From Pinus tabuliformis (taxonomy: Eukaryota > Streptophyta > Pinopsida > Pinales > Pinaceae): a stretch of 64,000 nucleotides of DNA. Of this stretch, positions 41,395-53,535 are shown piece after piece. Each line of letters begins with the position of its first letter. Position 1 is the first letter of the stretch. The notes below the pieces were generated by a model that had not been told where the DNA came from, ran no database searches, and worked only from the letters and a program-made list of their open reading frames with translations. The position numbers and the translations under genes are program-made. The stretch covers positions 833,566,071-833,630,070 of the forward strand of contig CM062816.1 of NCBI GenBank assembly GCA_031772625.1, in the 5' to 3' direction.

Positions 41395-42951
41395 TGTAAC
41401 AGGGACTTCTTCCCCCTCGTGAAAGAGAGAAATAGATAACTTGACCAAGAAACCCTCTGTAACAGAACTAATGTAATTTTGACAGAGATAATCTATTGTT
41501 GACATTTTGCCACATATTGCACACAAGTATTTACTGTGTATTTGCTGTATTTTAAAAGCGAATTGAAATAGAAAGAGTCTGACTGTAACTAGAATTTAAA
41601 GAACGTTACAGGTATCAAATCAAGATCACAACTGTATTGCACAGAACCCATACGCCAAGCACGAAGAGTAACGCGGCCACATATTACCAACATACGAGCT
41701 TGCAGAAGCTTACAAGAAAAAGGTACCGAACAAGACAACTCTGTTTCCATTTATTTATTTAAAATGTCGCATAACCATTGCACACAGAAAGGAGCTCGCT
41801 GACAAGAGTTAAGATTAAGAAACATTACAGTATCATGTAATAAAACCCGTCATCGCCGTAACACATAAATTACTAAACCCTTGCTATATAAGAAATGTTG
41901 GACGCCTTCCTAGGACTGAGGCTGTAGCTTGACGCAAAAGGGCAAAGAACAGAGACTACAAACGCCGGAAAAAGGCATGGCCGAACCCAAAACAAACTAA
42001 GCAAGGAGACACCAAAACCTACAGCCTTATCGAGCAATTTACAGACATATTGAAGCAGGAGTAAACCCTACCCGGTTGCAAGGGGAACCAGGGTCGAAAG
42101 GAGTCGAAGGTTGCACAAACCGAAACCCTCGTGCGCGAGCCATCTGGTCAACCTGCACATAGAAGCAAAGTAAGGTTAGTCCGAGACTGGAACCCTGAAT
42201 CATCATCGAAGTCAGAAGGTTAAAGAACAACGAAGATGCAAGTGTAAAGGCACCAGAAAACTCACCAACAAGTCGACAGAAGGCTACTGAGACAGAAACC
42301 AATCCCATAACTGAGAATGCACAGAAACTGTAAGTGACTGTAAGAGGAAACCAAAGCAGAGTAAATCATAGAGCGATAATTTACCTTCGAGGGCGGGTAA
42401 GAGTTCGGAAGAGCGGCAGCATCAGGGTCGCAGACATCTGTACAGGACCATAGCTCAGTAACAGGAAACGAAAACAACCTTACAGAGACCTCATGAAGAC
42501 ATAAATTACTTACCATGAACCACAGAAAGGAACAACTGAGCCATACAGGTCCACACACCCCAACAAACAGCAACGAAGGCAGAGGAACAACATTTCACCA
42601 GTAACGGTGGCCATCGACAGAGCATAGTGTCCATTGAATTGACGGAAGAGCAACCCAGGTTCGAGTTCGAGAGCAGCGCCATAGGAACGCGGAGTGAGAA
42701 ACCGTAGAGGTGACAGGGTGTGAAATGAATCGAGCATAACCCTTTAGGGTTTAACAGAAGCGGGAAAACCATTGACTGGGCGAACCGGTAGCAGGACCTA
42801 TCAACCGGCAGATAGGTGTATTAATGAACCTCGGATTGGGGGCAGAGTGAATCTACGGAGGATTGTCCGCACGACATCGCAAGTGACCGCCGAGGGCCTG
42901 AGGAGTGACCACGTGACTGAGTGTCCATGTCACCGAAGGGCTGGGCCATCA
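41395..42951 (+). repeat. Full LTR (1557 bp) shared between elements 1 and 2
   Basis: Starts TGTAACAGGG after the polypurine tract and ends GGGCCATCA before the PBS spacer. It is equal in length to the LTR at 47853-49409; by eye I count roughly 20 substitutions and no net length change, indicating a fairly recent insertion. Several minus-strand open frames of 75-103 codons within it are conserved between the LTRs only because the LTRs are similar. Confidence 0.93.
41885..41891 (+). promoter_or_regulatory. Putative LTR TATA box
   Basis: TATATAA in the LTR, within 'gctatataagaaatg'. The equivalent in the 3' LTR (48343-48349) is TATACAA. This is the best TATA candidate by position and sequence; not proven. 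Confidence 0.5.
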
Positions 42952-42955
42952 AAAG

Positions 42956-42967
42956 TGGTATCAGAGC
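42956..42967 (+). promoter_or_regulatory. Primer binding site of element 2 (tRNA-iMet)
   Basis: TGGTATCAGAGC, 4 bases after the LTR end and 19 bases before the gag-pol ATG. Confidence 0.93.
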
Positions 42968-42986
42968 AAGTTTTGAGTAAAAGAAA

Positions 42987-45900
42987 ATGGAGGTTGGCAG
43001 AAGAGGAAGAGGAAGAGGAAGAGTTCGGAGGGTAGCAGAAGAGGGAATCTGTGAGGAGATCTGTGTCTTGCGAGAACGATTGGAAGCAGTAGAAGCTGGG
43101 GGAAGAAGAAACCCAGCAGATGACAGTGATGAGGATGTGGCAGAACCAGAGGATGAATTGGAGGGGGTGACACCAGAATTCAGACTGTTGAAGTCGGTTT
43201 TGCTGTCAAGTCATAAGCCAAAACATGAGCTGTCAACTTATGACGGAAGTCTGTCCGCAGACGTGTTGTTGGATTGGCTAAGTGAAGTCAACAAATATTT
43301 CGAATTCGAGGAAACCAGTGAGGATAAACAGGTGAAGTTCGCCGCCACCAAGCTGAAAGGACATGCGTCCTTGTGGTGGGACAACATTCAGGCAGAGAGG
43401 AGGAGGCTTAACAAACAGCCTATAAAGAAATGGTCCCGAATGGAGGCCAAACTGAAGGAAAAATTCCTGCCGAAGGATTACCAGATTATGCTGTACAGGC
43501 AGGTACAGAACTTGAAACAAAGGGGAATGACTGTTAAAGAATTTACAGAGGAGTTCTATAAGTTGAATTTACGAGCAGGATATGTGGAAGACACCCCGGA
43601 GAAAACAGCCAGATTTGTGAATGGCTTGAGGGGGGAAATCTTGGATGAAATTGGTATCCTTTCACCCCGGACATTGGAAGAAGCCTATCAGTTTGCGCTG
43701 AAGGCAGAAGAAAAAATTAACCGGAAGCAGAATGCCAGGAGAGGAGGTGGAACTGGCAGGGGGAAGGGTAAAGTGTTTGGAAGAGGCCGAGGTACAGGTT
43801 CAAGTGAAGAAGGCAGCAGCTCTAAGTCTGTTGGAACAGCAGAAAAGGACAATAGCACCAGAGGAGGACGACCCCCTCAGCGTGGGCGAGGGAATGGTCG
43901 GGGCAGGGGAGCTGTCCAGTGCTATCGCTGCCACAAATGGGGACACAAGTCGTATGAATGTCCTGAAGGTGAACCAGCAGGCGGAAGAGGAGCTTATGTT
44001 GCTCAGCCAGAGGATGCTGAAGCAACACCTCAGGAAGCAGAAAATGCACCAGAGACAGGTGAAGCTTTGGTGTTGAATAAAGTGCTGTTGAAACCAGCAA
44101 AGGAGGTTGCAGAACCAGGTCAACGAAAAGCTTTGTTCCGCACGGTCTGCAAGTCACAGGGTAAATGCTGTAAACTGATCATTGACAGTGGGAGTACCGA
44201 CAATTTAGTGGCTGTGGAAATGGTAGAAAAGCTGGGATTAAAAAAATTAAAGCACCCTACTCCTTACAAAGTGTCATGGCTGCAGAAAGGACATCAGCTG
44301 TTAGTTGACGAACAATGTGAGGTGGAATTTCAGATTGGTAAGTACAAGGATAAGATCCTTTGTGATGTCATGCCAATGGATGTCTGTCACCTACTGTTGG
44401 GACGACCTTGGCAGTTTGATAGAAGTGCAGTTCATGATGGGAAAACGAATTGCTATAAGTTTGTTAAAGATGGGATCAAGCACACGCTTGTACCCATCAA
44501 GGAGGAAAATACAGTAGAAGCCAGTGGAGTGAAGGCATTGCTATTGGGCGGAAAGGAGTTTGTGAAACAGATTGAGGACAGCGAAATCAATTTTGTTGTC
44601 ATAAGGAGACCAAAGACAGTGGTATTACATATGCAGATATCAGATTTGCCTGAAGAAGTTCAGAAGTTGCTGCAAGAATTTGGGGACATTGTGGTGGATG
44701 ACCTTCCCAATGAATTACCACCAAGGAGGGGTATTAGTCACTGTATTGACTTTATACCAGGGGCAAGCTTGCCAAATAAGGCTGCTTACCGTATGAGTCC
44801 CAAAGACCATGAGGAAATTAGGAAGCAAGTTCAGGAATTACTTGATAAAGGGTTGATTCGAGAAAGTATGAGCCCTTGTGCAGTACCGACCGTTTTGGCT
44901 CCAAAGAAGGGAGGAGAATGGCGAATGTGCACAGACTCCAGAGCCATAAACAAGATTACTGTTAGGTACAGGTTTCCCTTGCCAAGGATGGACGATATGA
45001 TGGATTGTTTGAGCGGGGCAGCCTATTTCTCGAAAATTGACCTGAAGAGTGGATATCACCAGATTCGAATTCGAGAAGGCGACGAGTGGAAGACAGCTTT
45101 CAAGACAAACGAAGGCTTATATGAGTGGCTGGTGATGCCATTTGGATTGAGCAACGCTCCCAGCACATTCATGCGCTTGATGAATGAGGTATTGAAGGAA
45201 TTTAATGGGAAGTTTGTGATAGTTTACCTGGACGATATTTTGATTTTTAGCAGGACTAAAGAGGAGCATTTCAGGCATTTGCAGAGTGTGTTGAGGAAGC
45301 TGCAGCAAAACAAGCTGCTGATTAATCTGAAAAAGTGTACCTTTTTTCAGAGAGAATTAATGTATTTGGGATTTGTCATTGCAGAAAATGAATTAAAAAT
45401 GGATCTGGAAAAGGTGGCAGCTATAGTTAGCTGGCCTTCTCCGAAAAGTTTATTTGAAGTCCGAAGTTTCCATGGACTAGCCAGTTTGTACAGGAAGTTT
45501 ATCAGAAATTTCAGCGAGATTTGTGCACCTATGTTGGATACAATCAAGAAGGTAAATCAGCCTTTTCACTGGACTGAAGCAGCAGAAAGTAGTTTTCAAA
45601 TGTTGAAAAAGAAGATTACTGAAAGACCGATATTGAGGTCGCCTGACTTCAACAAACCTTTTCAAGTTCGTTGCAATGCCAGTGGGACAGCCATTGGGGC
45701 AGTCCTTAGTCAAGAGGACAGACCAGTTGCTTTCTTCAGTGAAAAGCTAAATGAGAGTAGGCAGAAATACTCAACCTACGATAAAGAATTTTACGCAATC
45801 ATACAAGCCTTGAAGCATTGGCGGCATTATTTGCTAGGAAATGAGTTTGTGTTATTTACAGATAATTCTGCGTTGCAGTACATTATGCAGCAGCATAAAT

Positions 45901-47594
45901 TGAATCACAAACATGCAGCTTGGGTGGAGTATCTGCAGAATTTTACGTTCGTACTAAAGCACATTAGTGGGCAAGCGAACAAGGTGGCAGATGCGCTGAG
46001 TAGAAGAACGTTGCTTCTACAGGAAAGCACAATGCAAGTCTTGGGTTTTGAGCATTTGAAGGAGCTGTATCAGACTGATACCGAATTTAGGGAGGCATAT
46101 GAAGCTTGCCAAAACCCTCTGTTAAGGAATAACAGCAAGTGGCTAGACTATAATCTACAAGAAGGGCTGCTGTTTAAAGGAGGACAGCTGTGTATACCCA
46201 ACTGTTCTATGCGGGAAAATATAATACAGGAGAAACACAGTGGAGGACTGGCTGGACACTTTGGTATCGACAAGACGATTGCTCAGGTACAGCATTTCTA
46301 TTTCTGGCCGAAACTGCAGCGAGATGTGCAGAGGTACGTGAGTAGATGCAAAGTTTGTCAGCTAGCAAAGGGTCACAGTCAAAACACTGGTCTTTATTTG
46401 CCATTGCCGATTCCGAGTCGACCATGGGATTCAGTGAGCATGGACTTCGTTCTGGGTTTGCCGAAGACACAACGAGGCTTCGATTCAGTAATGGTTGTAG
46501 TTGACCGATTTTCCAAAATGGTACATTTTGTACCTTGCAAGAAAACCAGCGACGCTACTTATATAGCACATCTTTTCTTTACTCAAATCGTTCGGTTGCA
46601 TGGACTCCCGAAATCCATTATCTCTGACAGGGATGTAAAGTTTACTGGTCACTTTTGGAGAACTTTGTGGAAAAAGTTGAATACTCAATTGCAGTTCAGC
46701 TCCGCTTATCATCCGCAGACTGATGGTCAAACGGAGGTAGTAAACAGAAGCCTAGGGAACTTACTTCGAAGTTTAACAGGAGAAAATTCCCGGACGTGGG
46801 ACTGTGTACTTGCTCAAGCAGAGTTCGCATACAACGATTCACCTAACCGCAACACCGGTTACAGTCCGTTCCAGATTTTGTACGGCATGCATCCGCGAGG
46901 AGTGCATGAATTACGGGATTTGGGGAAACTCGAGAAACGGAGCGCTGATGGGGAAGAATTCGCTCAAGCGATGAGCAATTTGCACGAACAGGTCAAGCTG
47001 AAGTTGCAGGACAGCAGTCAGAAGTATAAACAACGAGCTGACACAAAGCGTCGGGAAGTTCAGTTTAATGTTGGGGATGAAGTCCTTGCGTATTTACGTA
47101 AGGAGAGATTTCCGAAGCGGGAGTACAACAAATTAAAATTCAAGAAGATCGGTCCCTGCAAAATCATCCGCAAATTTTCTGCGAACGCTTATGAGATACA
47201 GTTGCCACCTGGGATTGGTATTTCTCCCATTTTTAACGTGGCAGATCTGTTTCCCTATGTCGCTGATTCGGAGAATGATGCAGCAGCAACAGTGCCACGG
47301 AACATCAGCTATGGAGAAGATTCTTGGACGAGACAATTGCCAAAGGCACCACCCCTTGAGATCGAAAGGATTCTGGATACACAGGTAGCTAGACGCACAC
47401 GCAGGAAGGAGTATCTGCGGTATTTGGTCAAGTGGCGGAACCGTCCAATAGAGGACAGTTCTTGGCTCAACGCAACGCAGATAACTAAAGCGGGCTATTC
47501 TGTTGACGACCTCATGGAACGGAGCCATGACTTTTTACCACCCCGGAAGCCTGATGCAGGAGCATCCAGCTCCGAGGAGACGAATGACTATTGA
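42987..47594 (+). CDS. Gag-Pol polyprotein of a Ty3/gypsy chromovirus (element 2)
   Basis: Single 1535-residue open frame starting 19 bases after the PBS. It encodes the particle protein and the enzymes for reverse transcription and integration. Domains: gag (about 75-245) with an RG-rich tail; zinc knuckle CX2CX4HX4C (C312, C315, H320, C325); protease D400 in DSGST; RT with motif A Asp (D685, KIDLKSGYHQ) and YLDD (747-750); RNase H; integrase with an HHCC region, then D1153, D1214 and E1250 (35-residue spacing between the last two); chromodomain at about 1457-1505 (YLRYLVKWRNRP, EDSSWL), which marks it as a chromovirus. The chromodomain resembles Galadriel/Reina-type more than Tekay by eye; unproven. 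Odd point: the first RNase H Asp is Asn897 (RCNASG, 45675), while element 1 has Asp. The frame is open but the enzyme is probably impaired. Confidence 0.95.
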   Translation: MEVGRRGRGRGRVRRVAEEGICEEICVLRERLEAVEAGGRRNPADDSDEDVAEPEDELEGVTPEFRLLKSVLLSSHKPKHELSTYDGSLSADVLLDWLSEVNKYFEFEETSEDKQVKFAATKLKGHASLWWDNIQAERRRLNKQPIKKWSRMEAKLKEKFLPKDYQIMLYRQVQNLKQRGMTVKEFTEEFYKLNLRAGYVEDTPEKTARFVNGLRGEILDEIGILSPRTLEEAYQFALKAEEKINRKQNARRGGGTGRGKGKVFGRGRGTGSSEEGSSSKSVGTAEKDNSTRGGRPPQRGRGNGRGRGAVQCYRCHKWGHKSYECPEGEPAGGRGAYVAQPEDAEATPQEAENAPETGEALVLNKVLLKPAKEVAEPGQRKALFRTVCKSQGKCCKLIIDSGSTDNLVAVEMVEKLGLKKLKHPTPYKVSWLQKGHQLLVDEQCEVEFQIGKYKDKILCDVMPMDVCHLLLGRPWQFDRSAVHDGKTNCYKFVKDGIKHTLVPIKEENTVEASGVKALLLGGKEFVKQIEDSEINFVVIRRPKTVVLHMQISDLPEEVQKLLQEFGDIVVDDLPNELPPRRGISHCIDFIPGASLPNKAAYRMSPKDHEEIRKQVQELLDKGLIRESMSPCAVPTVLAPKKGGEWRMCTDSRAINKITVRYRFPLPRMDDMMDCLSGAAYFSKIDLKSGYHQIRIREGDEWKTAFKTNEGLYEWLVMPFGLSNAPSTFMRLMNEVLKEFNGKFVIVYLDDILIFSRTKEEHFRHLQSVLRKLQQNKLLINLKKCTFFQRELMYLGFVIAENELKMDLEKVAAIVSWPSPKSLFEVRSFHGLASLYRKFIRNFSEICAPMLDTIKKVNQPFHWTEAAESSFQMLKKKITERPILRSPDFNKPFQVRCNASGTAIGAVLSQEDRPVAFFSEKLNESRQKYSTYDKEFYAIIQALKHWRHYLLGNEFVLFTDNSALQYIMQQHKLNHKHAAWVEYLQNFTFVLKHISGQANKVADALSRRTLLLQESTMQVLGFEHLKELYQTDTEFREAYEACQNPLLRNNSKWLDYNLQEGLLFKGGQLCIPNCSMRENIIQEKHSGGLAGHFGIDKTIAQVQHFYFWPKLQRDVQRYVSRCKVCQLAKGHSQNTGLYLPLPIPSRPWDSVSMDFVLGLPKTQRGFDSVMVVVDRFSKMVHFVPCKKTSDATYIAHLFFTQIVRLHGLPKSIISDRDVKFTGHFWRTLWKKLNTQLQFSSAYHPQTDGQTEVVNRSLGNLLRSLTGENSRTWDCVLAQAEFAYNDSPNRNTGYSPFQILYGMHPRGVHELRDLGKLEKRSADGEEFAQAMSNLHEQVKLKLQDSSQKYKQRADTKRREVQFNVGDEVLAYLRKERFPKREYNKLKFKKIGPCKIIRKFSANAYEIQLPPGIGISPIFNVADLFPYVADSENDAAATVPRNISYGEDSWTRQLPKAPPLEIERILDTQVARRTRRKEYLRYLVKWRNRPIEDSSWLNATQITKAGYSVDDLMERSHDFLPPRKPDAGASSSEETNDY

Positions 47595-47852
47595 CTGACT
47601 CACGGGAGAACAGAAACAAGACAGAGGCTCCAGGATTGGGTGGACAGGCCACCAAGTTGGTTGTTGTCTTTCTTTAATTATTGTTTGTTTTCTTTTATTT
47701 CATAACACTTCAAATTACAAGTTGTTTAAGCTTAGGAAAGGAAAACTGTTTAGTTAAATTTTGTTAAAGGTAACTAAGTGACAGTTAGGATTCAGGTAGA
47801 ACAGTTTGATAATTAGTTACGCTTCCATGTAATTTAAAAAGAAAAAGAAGAA
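47595..47852 (+). promoter_or_regulatory. 3' non-coding region and polypurine tract of element 2
   Basis: Non-coding DNA followed by a 17-base purine run (47836-47852) abutting the LTR TG. Small indels distinguish it from the element 1 counterpart. Confidence 0.85.
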
Positions 47853-49409
47853 TGTAACAGGGACTTCTTCCCCCTCGTGAAAGAGAGAAATAGATAACTT
47901 GACCAAGAAACCCTCTGTAACAGAACTAATGTAATTTTGACAGAGATAATCTATTGCTGACATTTTGCCACATATTGCACACAAGTATTTACTGTGTATT
48001 TGCTATATTTTAAAAGCGAATTGAAATAGAAAGAGTCTGACTGTAACTAGAATTTAAAGAACGTTACAGGTATCAAATCAAGATCACAACTGTATTGCAC
48101 AGAACCCATACGCCAAGCACGAAGAGTAACGCGGCCACATATTACCAACATACAAGCTTGCAGAAGCTTACAAGAAAAAGGTACCGAACAAGACAACTCT
48201 GTTTCCATTTATTTATTTAAAATATCGCATAACCATTGCACACAGAAAGGAGCTAGCTGACAAGAGTTAAGATTAAGAAACATTACAGTATCATGTAATA
48301 AACCCCGTCATCGCCGTAACACATAAATTACTAAACCCTTGCTATACAAGAAATGTTGGACGCCTTCCTAGGACTGAGGCTGTAGCTTGACGCAAAAGGG
48401 CAAAGAACAGAGACTACAAACGCCGGAAAAAGGCACGGCCGAACCCAAAACAAACTAAGCAAGGAGACACCAAAACCTACAGCCTTATCGAGCAATTTAC
48501 AGACATATTGGAGCAGGAGTAAACCCTACTCGGTTGCAAGGGGAACCAGGGTCGAAAGGAGTCGAAGGTTGCACAAACCGAAACCCTCGTGCGCGAGCCA
48601 TCTGGTCAACCTGCACATAGAAGCAAAGTAAGGTTAGTCCGAGACTGGAACCCTGAATCATCATCGAAGTCAGAAGGTTAAAGAACAACGAAGATGCAAG
48701 TGTAAAGGCACCAGAAAACTCACCAACAAGTCGACAGAAGGCTGCTGAGACAGAAACCAATCCCATAACTGAGAATGCACAGAAACTGTAAGTGACTGTA
48801 AGAGGAAACCAAAGCAGAGTAAATCATAGAGCGATAATTTACCTTCGAGGGCGGGTAAGAGTTCGGAAGAGCGGCAGCATCAGGGTCGCAGACATCTGTA
48901 CAGGACCATAGCTCAGTAACAGGAAACGAAAACAACCTTACAGAGACCTCATGAAGACATAAATTACTTACCATGAACCACAGAAAGGAACAATTGAGCC
49001 ATACAGGTCCACACACCCCAACAAACAGCAACGAAGGCAGAGGAACAACATTTCACCAGTAACGGTGGCCATCGACAGAGCATAGTGTCCATTGAATTGA
49101 CGGAAGAGCAACCCAGGTTCGAGTTCGAGAGCAGTGCCATAGGAACATGGAGTGAGAAACCGTAGAGGTGACAGGGTGTGAAAAGAATCGAGCATAACCC
49201 TTTAGGGTTTAACAGAAGCGGGAAAACCATTGACTGGGCGAACCGGTAGCAGGACCTATCAACCGGTAGATAGGTGTATTAATGAACCTCGGATTGGGGG
49301 CAGAGTGAATCTACGGAGGATTGTCCGCACGACATCGCAAGTGACCGCCAAGGGCCTAAGGAGTGACCACGTGACTGAGTGTCCACGTCACCGAAGGGCT
49401 GGGCCATCA
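47853..49409 (+). repeat. 3' LTR (1557 bp) of element 2
   Basis: TGTAACAGGG to CCATCA, with the end set by the abrupt change to copy 3 host DNA at 49410. Its TATA-like box is altered (TATACAA, 48343-48349). LTR 41395-49409 forms a complete 8015-bp element. Confidence 0.94.
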
Positions 49410-49977
49410 CCACTTGAGTAGGATTGCTCTATATCAACTTTAATTCTTTCTAATTAATAGTTTCTTTCTACTTTATCAAATGAATATGAGAGAGATTTAG
49501 GCCCTCAATAGAATATCCCAACATCTATATTGATTTAAATATTTCAATTCAAATGTTTGAACATGCACAGGTTTGTGTGTTTGTATTTATTCAATGGAGA
49601 TTGATTTCAACAATAGAGGTTTGTAGTGAAATGATGGCAATATAAACATGTTTAGAAGAGATGACACATATGAGAAATATTTCATCTCCTTAATACAATT
49701 AAGTGAAAAAAGTTTTATCAAATACTTTTTCAATTAAGTTTTCAACAGTTTCTTTGTTTCCCAAATCTAGCAAAGTGCATGGTATGCCACACTAGATGTA
49801 AAAGTTCTTAAATATCATTGTTATAGATTCATCTTAACCACATATCTAGCATGCACCAAGAAGGGCAAAATCTCTTCATGTGAGAACTTCTTTAAGAGTG
49901 CACAATCTGATTTAAAAAAAATGGCATCCCTCTCATCCCTTCGTAGATCCCAATGAATATACAGTGGTTCTCTATCT

Positions 49978-50023
<46 letters not shown>

Positions 50024-53000
50024 TGTAAATTTTCATTGTTAAATAGTCCAAAATTCCTTTGCTCAATATGATGAGAAAATTTTCATACATATATATAGGG
50101 GAAAAAGGGCCAAAATGTTAAATAGTGAGACTACTTCAACCATTTTAACCATAAAAACTTTCTTTTCTTTTTTTTCAAATTCTTTATATGATGGATGCAC
50201 AATTTATTTTCAAAACAATATTGATATATACATATTTGACATGTACTCATTGAGATTTCTAAATTAAAATGATTTTTTTTGTTATTAATATATATTTGAG
50301 TATAAGTTAATATTACTTAATCTTGTTGTATATATTTTATTGAACACCCACATTGAAAACTTTTCTTATTGGAATATTTTTAAATCTTACATATTACTTT
50401 TATTTTGAGAAATAAATTAATTACCAATCTCCCTTTTATTATTCTTATAAAGAAGTACTTGATATTTTTTATTTAATTTTCTATTTTCTATTACTTTTTT
50501 TCTTCGCACATTGAACGTTTTATTATAAACTAATTAGAATATTTGATTTTGACATAGATGGTCAAATGTTTATTTAACTCTCGTGTTGTAATATTTTGAA
50601 AATTATAACGTTTAAACATCTTAAACGTACTTCTCTTTTACCTCGTGTTTACTTTTTTAAAGTTGGTATAAAATTATATTAAGTTATGAAGACATCGAAA
50701 TATTTTATTTATGACTAAGACTGTGTGGAAAATTATCATCCACATTGCGTTGTCATATCAACACCAAATTTAGTGACCATTATTAATCATGCTTTTAATT
50801 AAAACTAACTAAACATGCATATTCATTTTTGTTTTTTGATCAAGCTTTTAATTAAAACTAACTAAACATGCATATTCATTTTTGTTTCTTGATCATGCTT
50901 TTAATTAAAACTAGCTAAACATGCATGTTCCTTTTTGTTTTTTATGATACTGACATTGCTTTTCTATATAGAGAATATTTTAATTGTATTTTAATACCTG
51001 GACATGTATCAATTCCATGTTGCACATGGAGTGAATCACAAATCCCCCTCATACTGATTTGTCTAAAGTGCCTCTCAACTCAATCAAACATTGTTGTATA
51101 TTGATGTGAATTTTATCTAATATGTCCATTATTGGACAACGCACTTTGTTGTCCACTCATCATCTTTTTTCACATGCAACATATATTGTGAAATACGTTG
51201 GGATTTTCTCTTTGCCATTGATACATGGAGCCTCTCATGAATTTATAAATGACATTTTGGCAGCAATTAATGAAAGATGGGTAGGAGAAAATTTATGGCT
51301 TTGGGAATTCTTATAAGTGAGTAAATTTTCAATAGGTTCATTGTTTATGACTTTAAGTTGATTAGAAATATCAATTCCAACATTTGTGCTTTTGGTTGTC
51401 TCGGCTACTTAATTAGAAATATTCAAAAACAAATTAAATAATTTATAATATAAAATTATCATTAAATGTGTTATTCAAGTCATAGTGCATAATTTGTGTC
51501 TTGTAGGTTTTGGCTCTTAGTTCGGTATATTCTTCAATCAAATTTTATATAAATCCAACAAGGATTTGTTGAATCACAAGTTTTAGTTATGTAGTCTACA
51601 TAACCTAAGTGGCTCGAGCTTTTTTAGCTATGTAGTATAAGTTTAAAAAATGCATTTTAAACAATAAAAAGTCACAATCTTAAGAAAAATGGCATTGCTA
51701 GATTTTGCCTATAAAAATCCAAAACATGTGATAGTTAGAGTGTGCCAACTCACAGTCCATTGCAATTATGGAGAAATACATAAAAATTCGATTTGTCCTT
51801 CTATCTCAAATAATGATATTTGATTTTCCTATGAACGTTCATTTACCATTTTCCTAACAAAATTTCATTTGATGATATACTAAATTATTATAATTAACTA
51901 GAAATAAGTAATCTTAGTTATGTTCACTCTACTACATTGTTACAATGAAATGGCTTAAAAACAATTTGTTGTGAACAGTCATTTGTAAGTTTTCGATTAA
52001 TTCTCATACCAGGAACTAAAAAAAATTAAGTAGATATATAAGAGGATGTTGGGAGGGATAAGGAGATCTAGAATAGATCGTTATATTATTTGTCATCCAC
52101 ATTGATGCTTTTAGAGCAGAAAAAGTGGAGGAATCAACTCAGAGGACCATTTTTCCTAGTGGGTCCTAGTTTGGTGAATTGGGGTCCAAGACCTTTCGAA
52201 AGGAATTCGAGGCATCGAACAATGTTTTCAAGGATACAAAATTATCGCTTAAGTTCGACAATCACTAGAGCTATTTTTCACACAAATACCTTTCCAATGG
52301 TGCAATACATTCCTCAATCAAAGTGTATGCAAAATTTATCCCACCTAGAGGTTGAGCTTTATGTTTTGACCACCATGATTTGATAGGATAACACATCAGC
52401 CCCCATCATCCATGGAAACGGGGCTAGGAATGTGATCATCATGAAGAAGAATCTAGAAGAGTGTATATTATAGCTATAGTTAAGAGTTGAAGGAGACAAA
52501 CTTACCATCTAGGAGGCTATCGAGTTGTGTTATAACTGGGACACTTGGAGGAAAGGAGATTCCATTCTATTTGAGTGCATTTTGTTCCATAGATGGGTGG
52601 GGTAGCCAAGAGTTGATAGGGAGAGAACAAATAGAGATGGTTCGTGCACTATAGAAACACACAGGCTGATAGACCAAAGCTCCTTGTACTTGCATCCATT
52701 TGAATTCAAAGAAAGAGAGAGAAAACACATCCACCACTTCTAGTTGTGTTTTCTCTGGAAAAGGTTTCCTCGGTAATATATTGTGCTATTATGGTTGTGA
52801 GTAATTTTACTTTCATATGTTCTCTATTTTCTACATTTTCAAACTTAATCAACCTATAATTCTAAGGAAAATAACCCTCATATTATAGATTTTAGATTTT
52901 GAGTGTAAATTTATCAAATCTGTTAGGACGAATTGTGTACTAGAGTATCCATGGAATTTTATGGATCAGGAGGGGTTGGAGGAGGATTGTAGTTCAAAGG

Positions 53001-53166
53001 CCATGCTCATGATTTCATGCCTTACAATTAGAGAGATCATGGAGTTGGGATAAATCTCAATATATTAGTATAAAACTAAGGTATGCTTTATCTAGTCACT
53101 AACTCAGGGAAGGAGCCATTAGGGGCTTCTTAGATTTGAATTAATGGTTCCTCTAAATTTGTACAA

Positions 53167-53535
53167 GTAGTATTAAAAGATTACAATCAAGTGGTCGAAA
53201 GGTGGAATGCAAATCTTCGTAAATAATGTGCCTGTACAATGTTCGTGATAGGAAATTTTCATGGTCAATTGTGGAAGACCTTCGAGAAGCCAACGTATGA
53301 TATCAAATACCATTATCCTCGGGCGGATGAGTGCAACAAGGTTCCTTTTAAGGGGTGATTAGAAATACAACATTGTATGGAAGCATCACAAGAAAAGCAT
53401 GACTTCATCCCGAAGGACATGCTCGAGGATTTCCACTGTGCTCACACTTATGGAACAACAATTAGCATATCAAAGAAGAAACAAATACTTGAAATGTCTT
53501 TTCATGTTTTTGAAAATTCGAACTTCGTCGTATAA
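53167..53535 (+). pseudogene. Unidentified coding relic A, copy 3
   Basis: Same length (369 bp) and same in-frame stops as the relic at 4441-4809, with a few substitutions. Both copies were already non-coding when the segment duplicated. Family not recognised. Confidence 0.4.

Larger units (their letters stand above)
36243..49409 (+). mobile_element. Tandem array of two Ty3/gypsy chromovirus elements sharing an LTR
   Basis: Order: junction filler, 214-bp LTR remnant, internal region 1, full LTR, internal region 2, full LTR. Both internal regions have PBS, gag-pol with a C-terminal chromodomain, and a polypurine tract. The two internal regions are offset by 6460 bp with no indels in the coding part. 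The right end is intact (TG...CA, then copy 3 DNA); the left end is truncated, so a target-site duplication cannot be tested. The array sits where the second beta-glucosidase gene of the tandem segment should be. Shared-LTR tandems are known in plants and usually explained by LTR-LTR recombination. Confidence 0.93.

Noticed and set aside
42039-42772. Minus-strand frames of 75-103 codons inside the LTR (also 48497-49230)
   Set aside because: They recur only because the two LTRs are copies; they lack domains and overlap the promoter region of the element.
36243-49409. Array as an endogenous retrovirus with an envelope gene
   Set aside because: No frame follows the polyprotein before the polypurine tract; the layout is that of a plant chromovirus without env.
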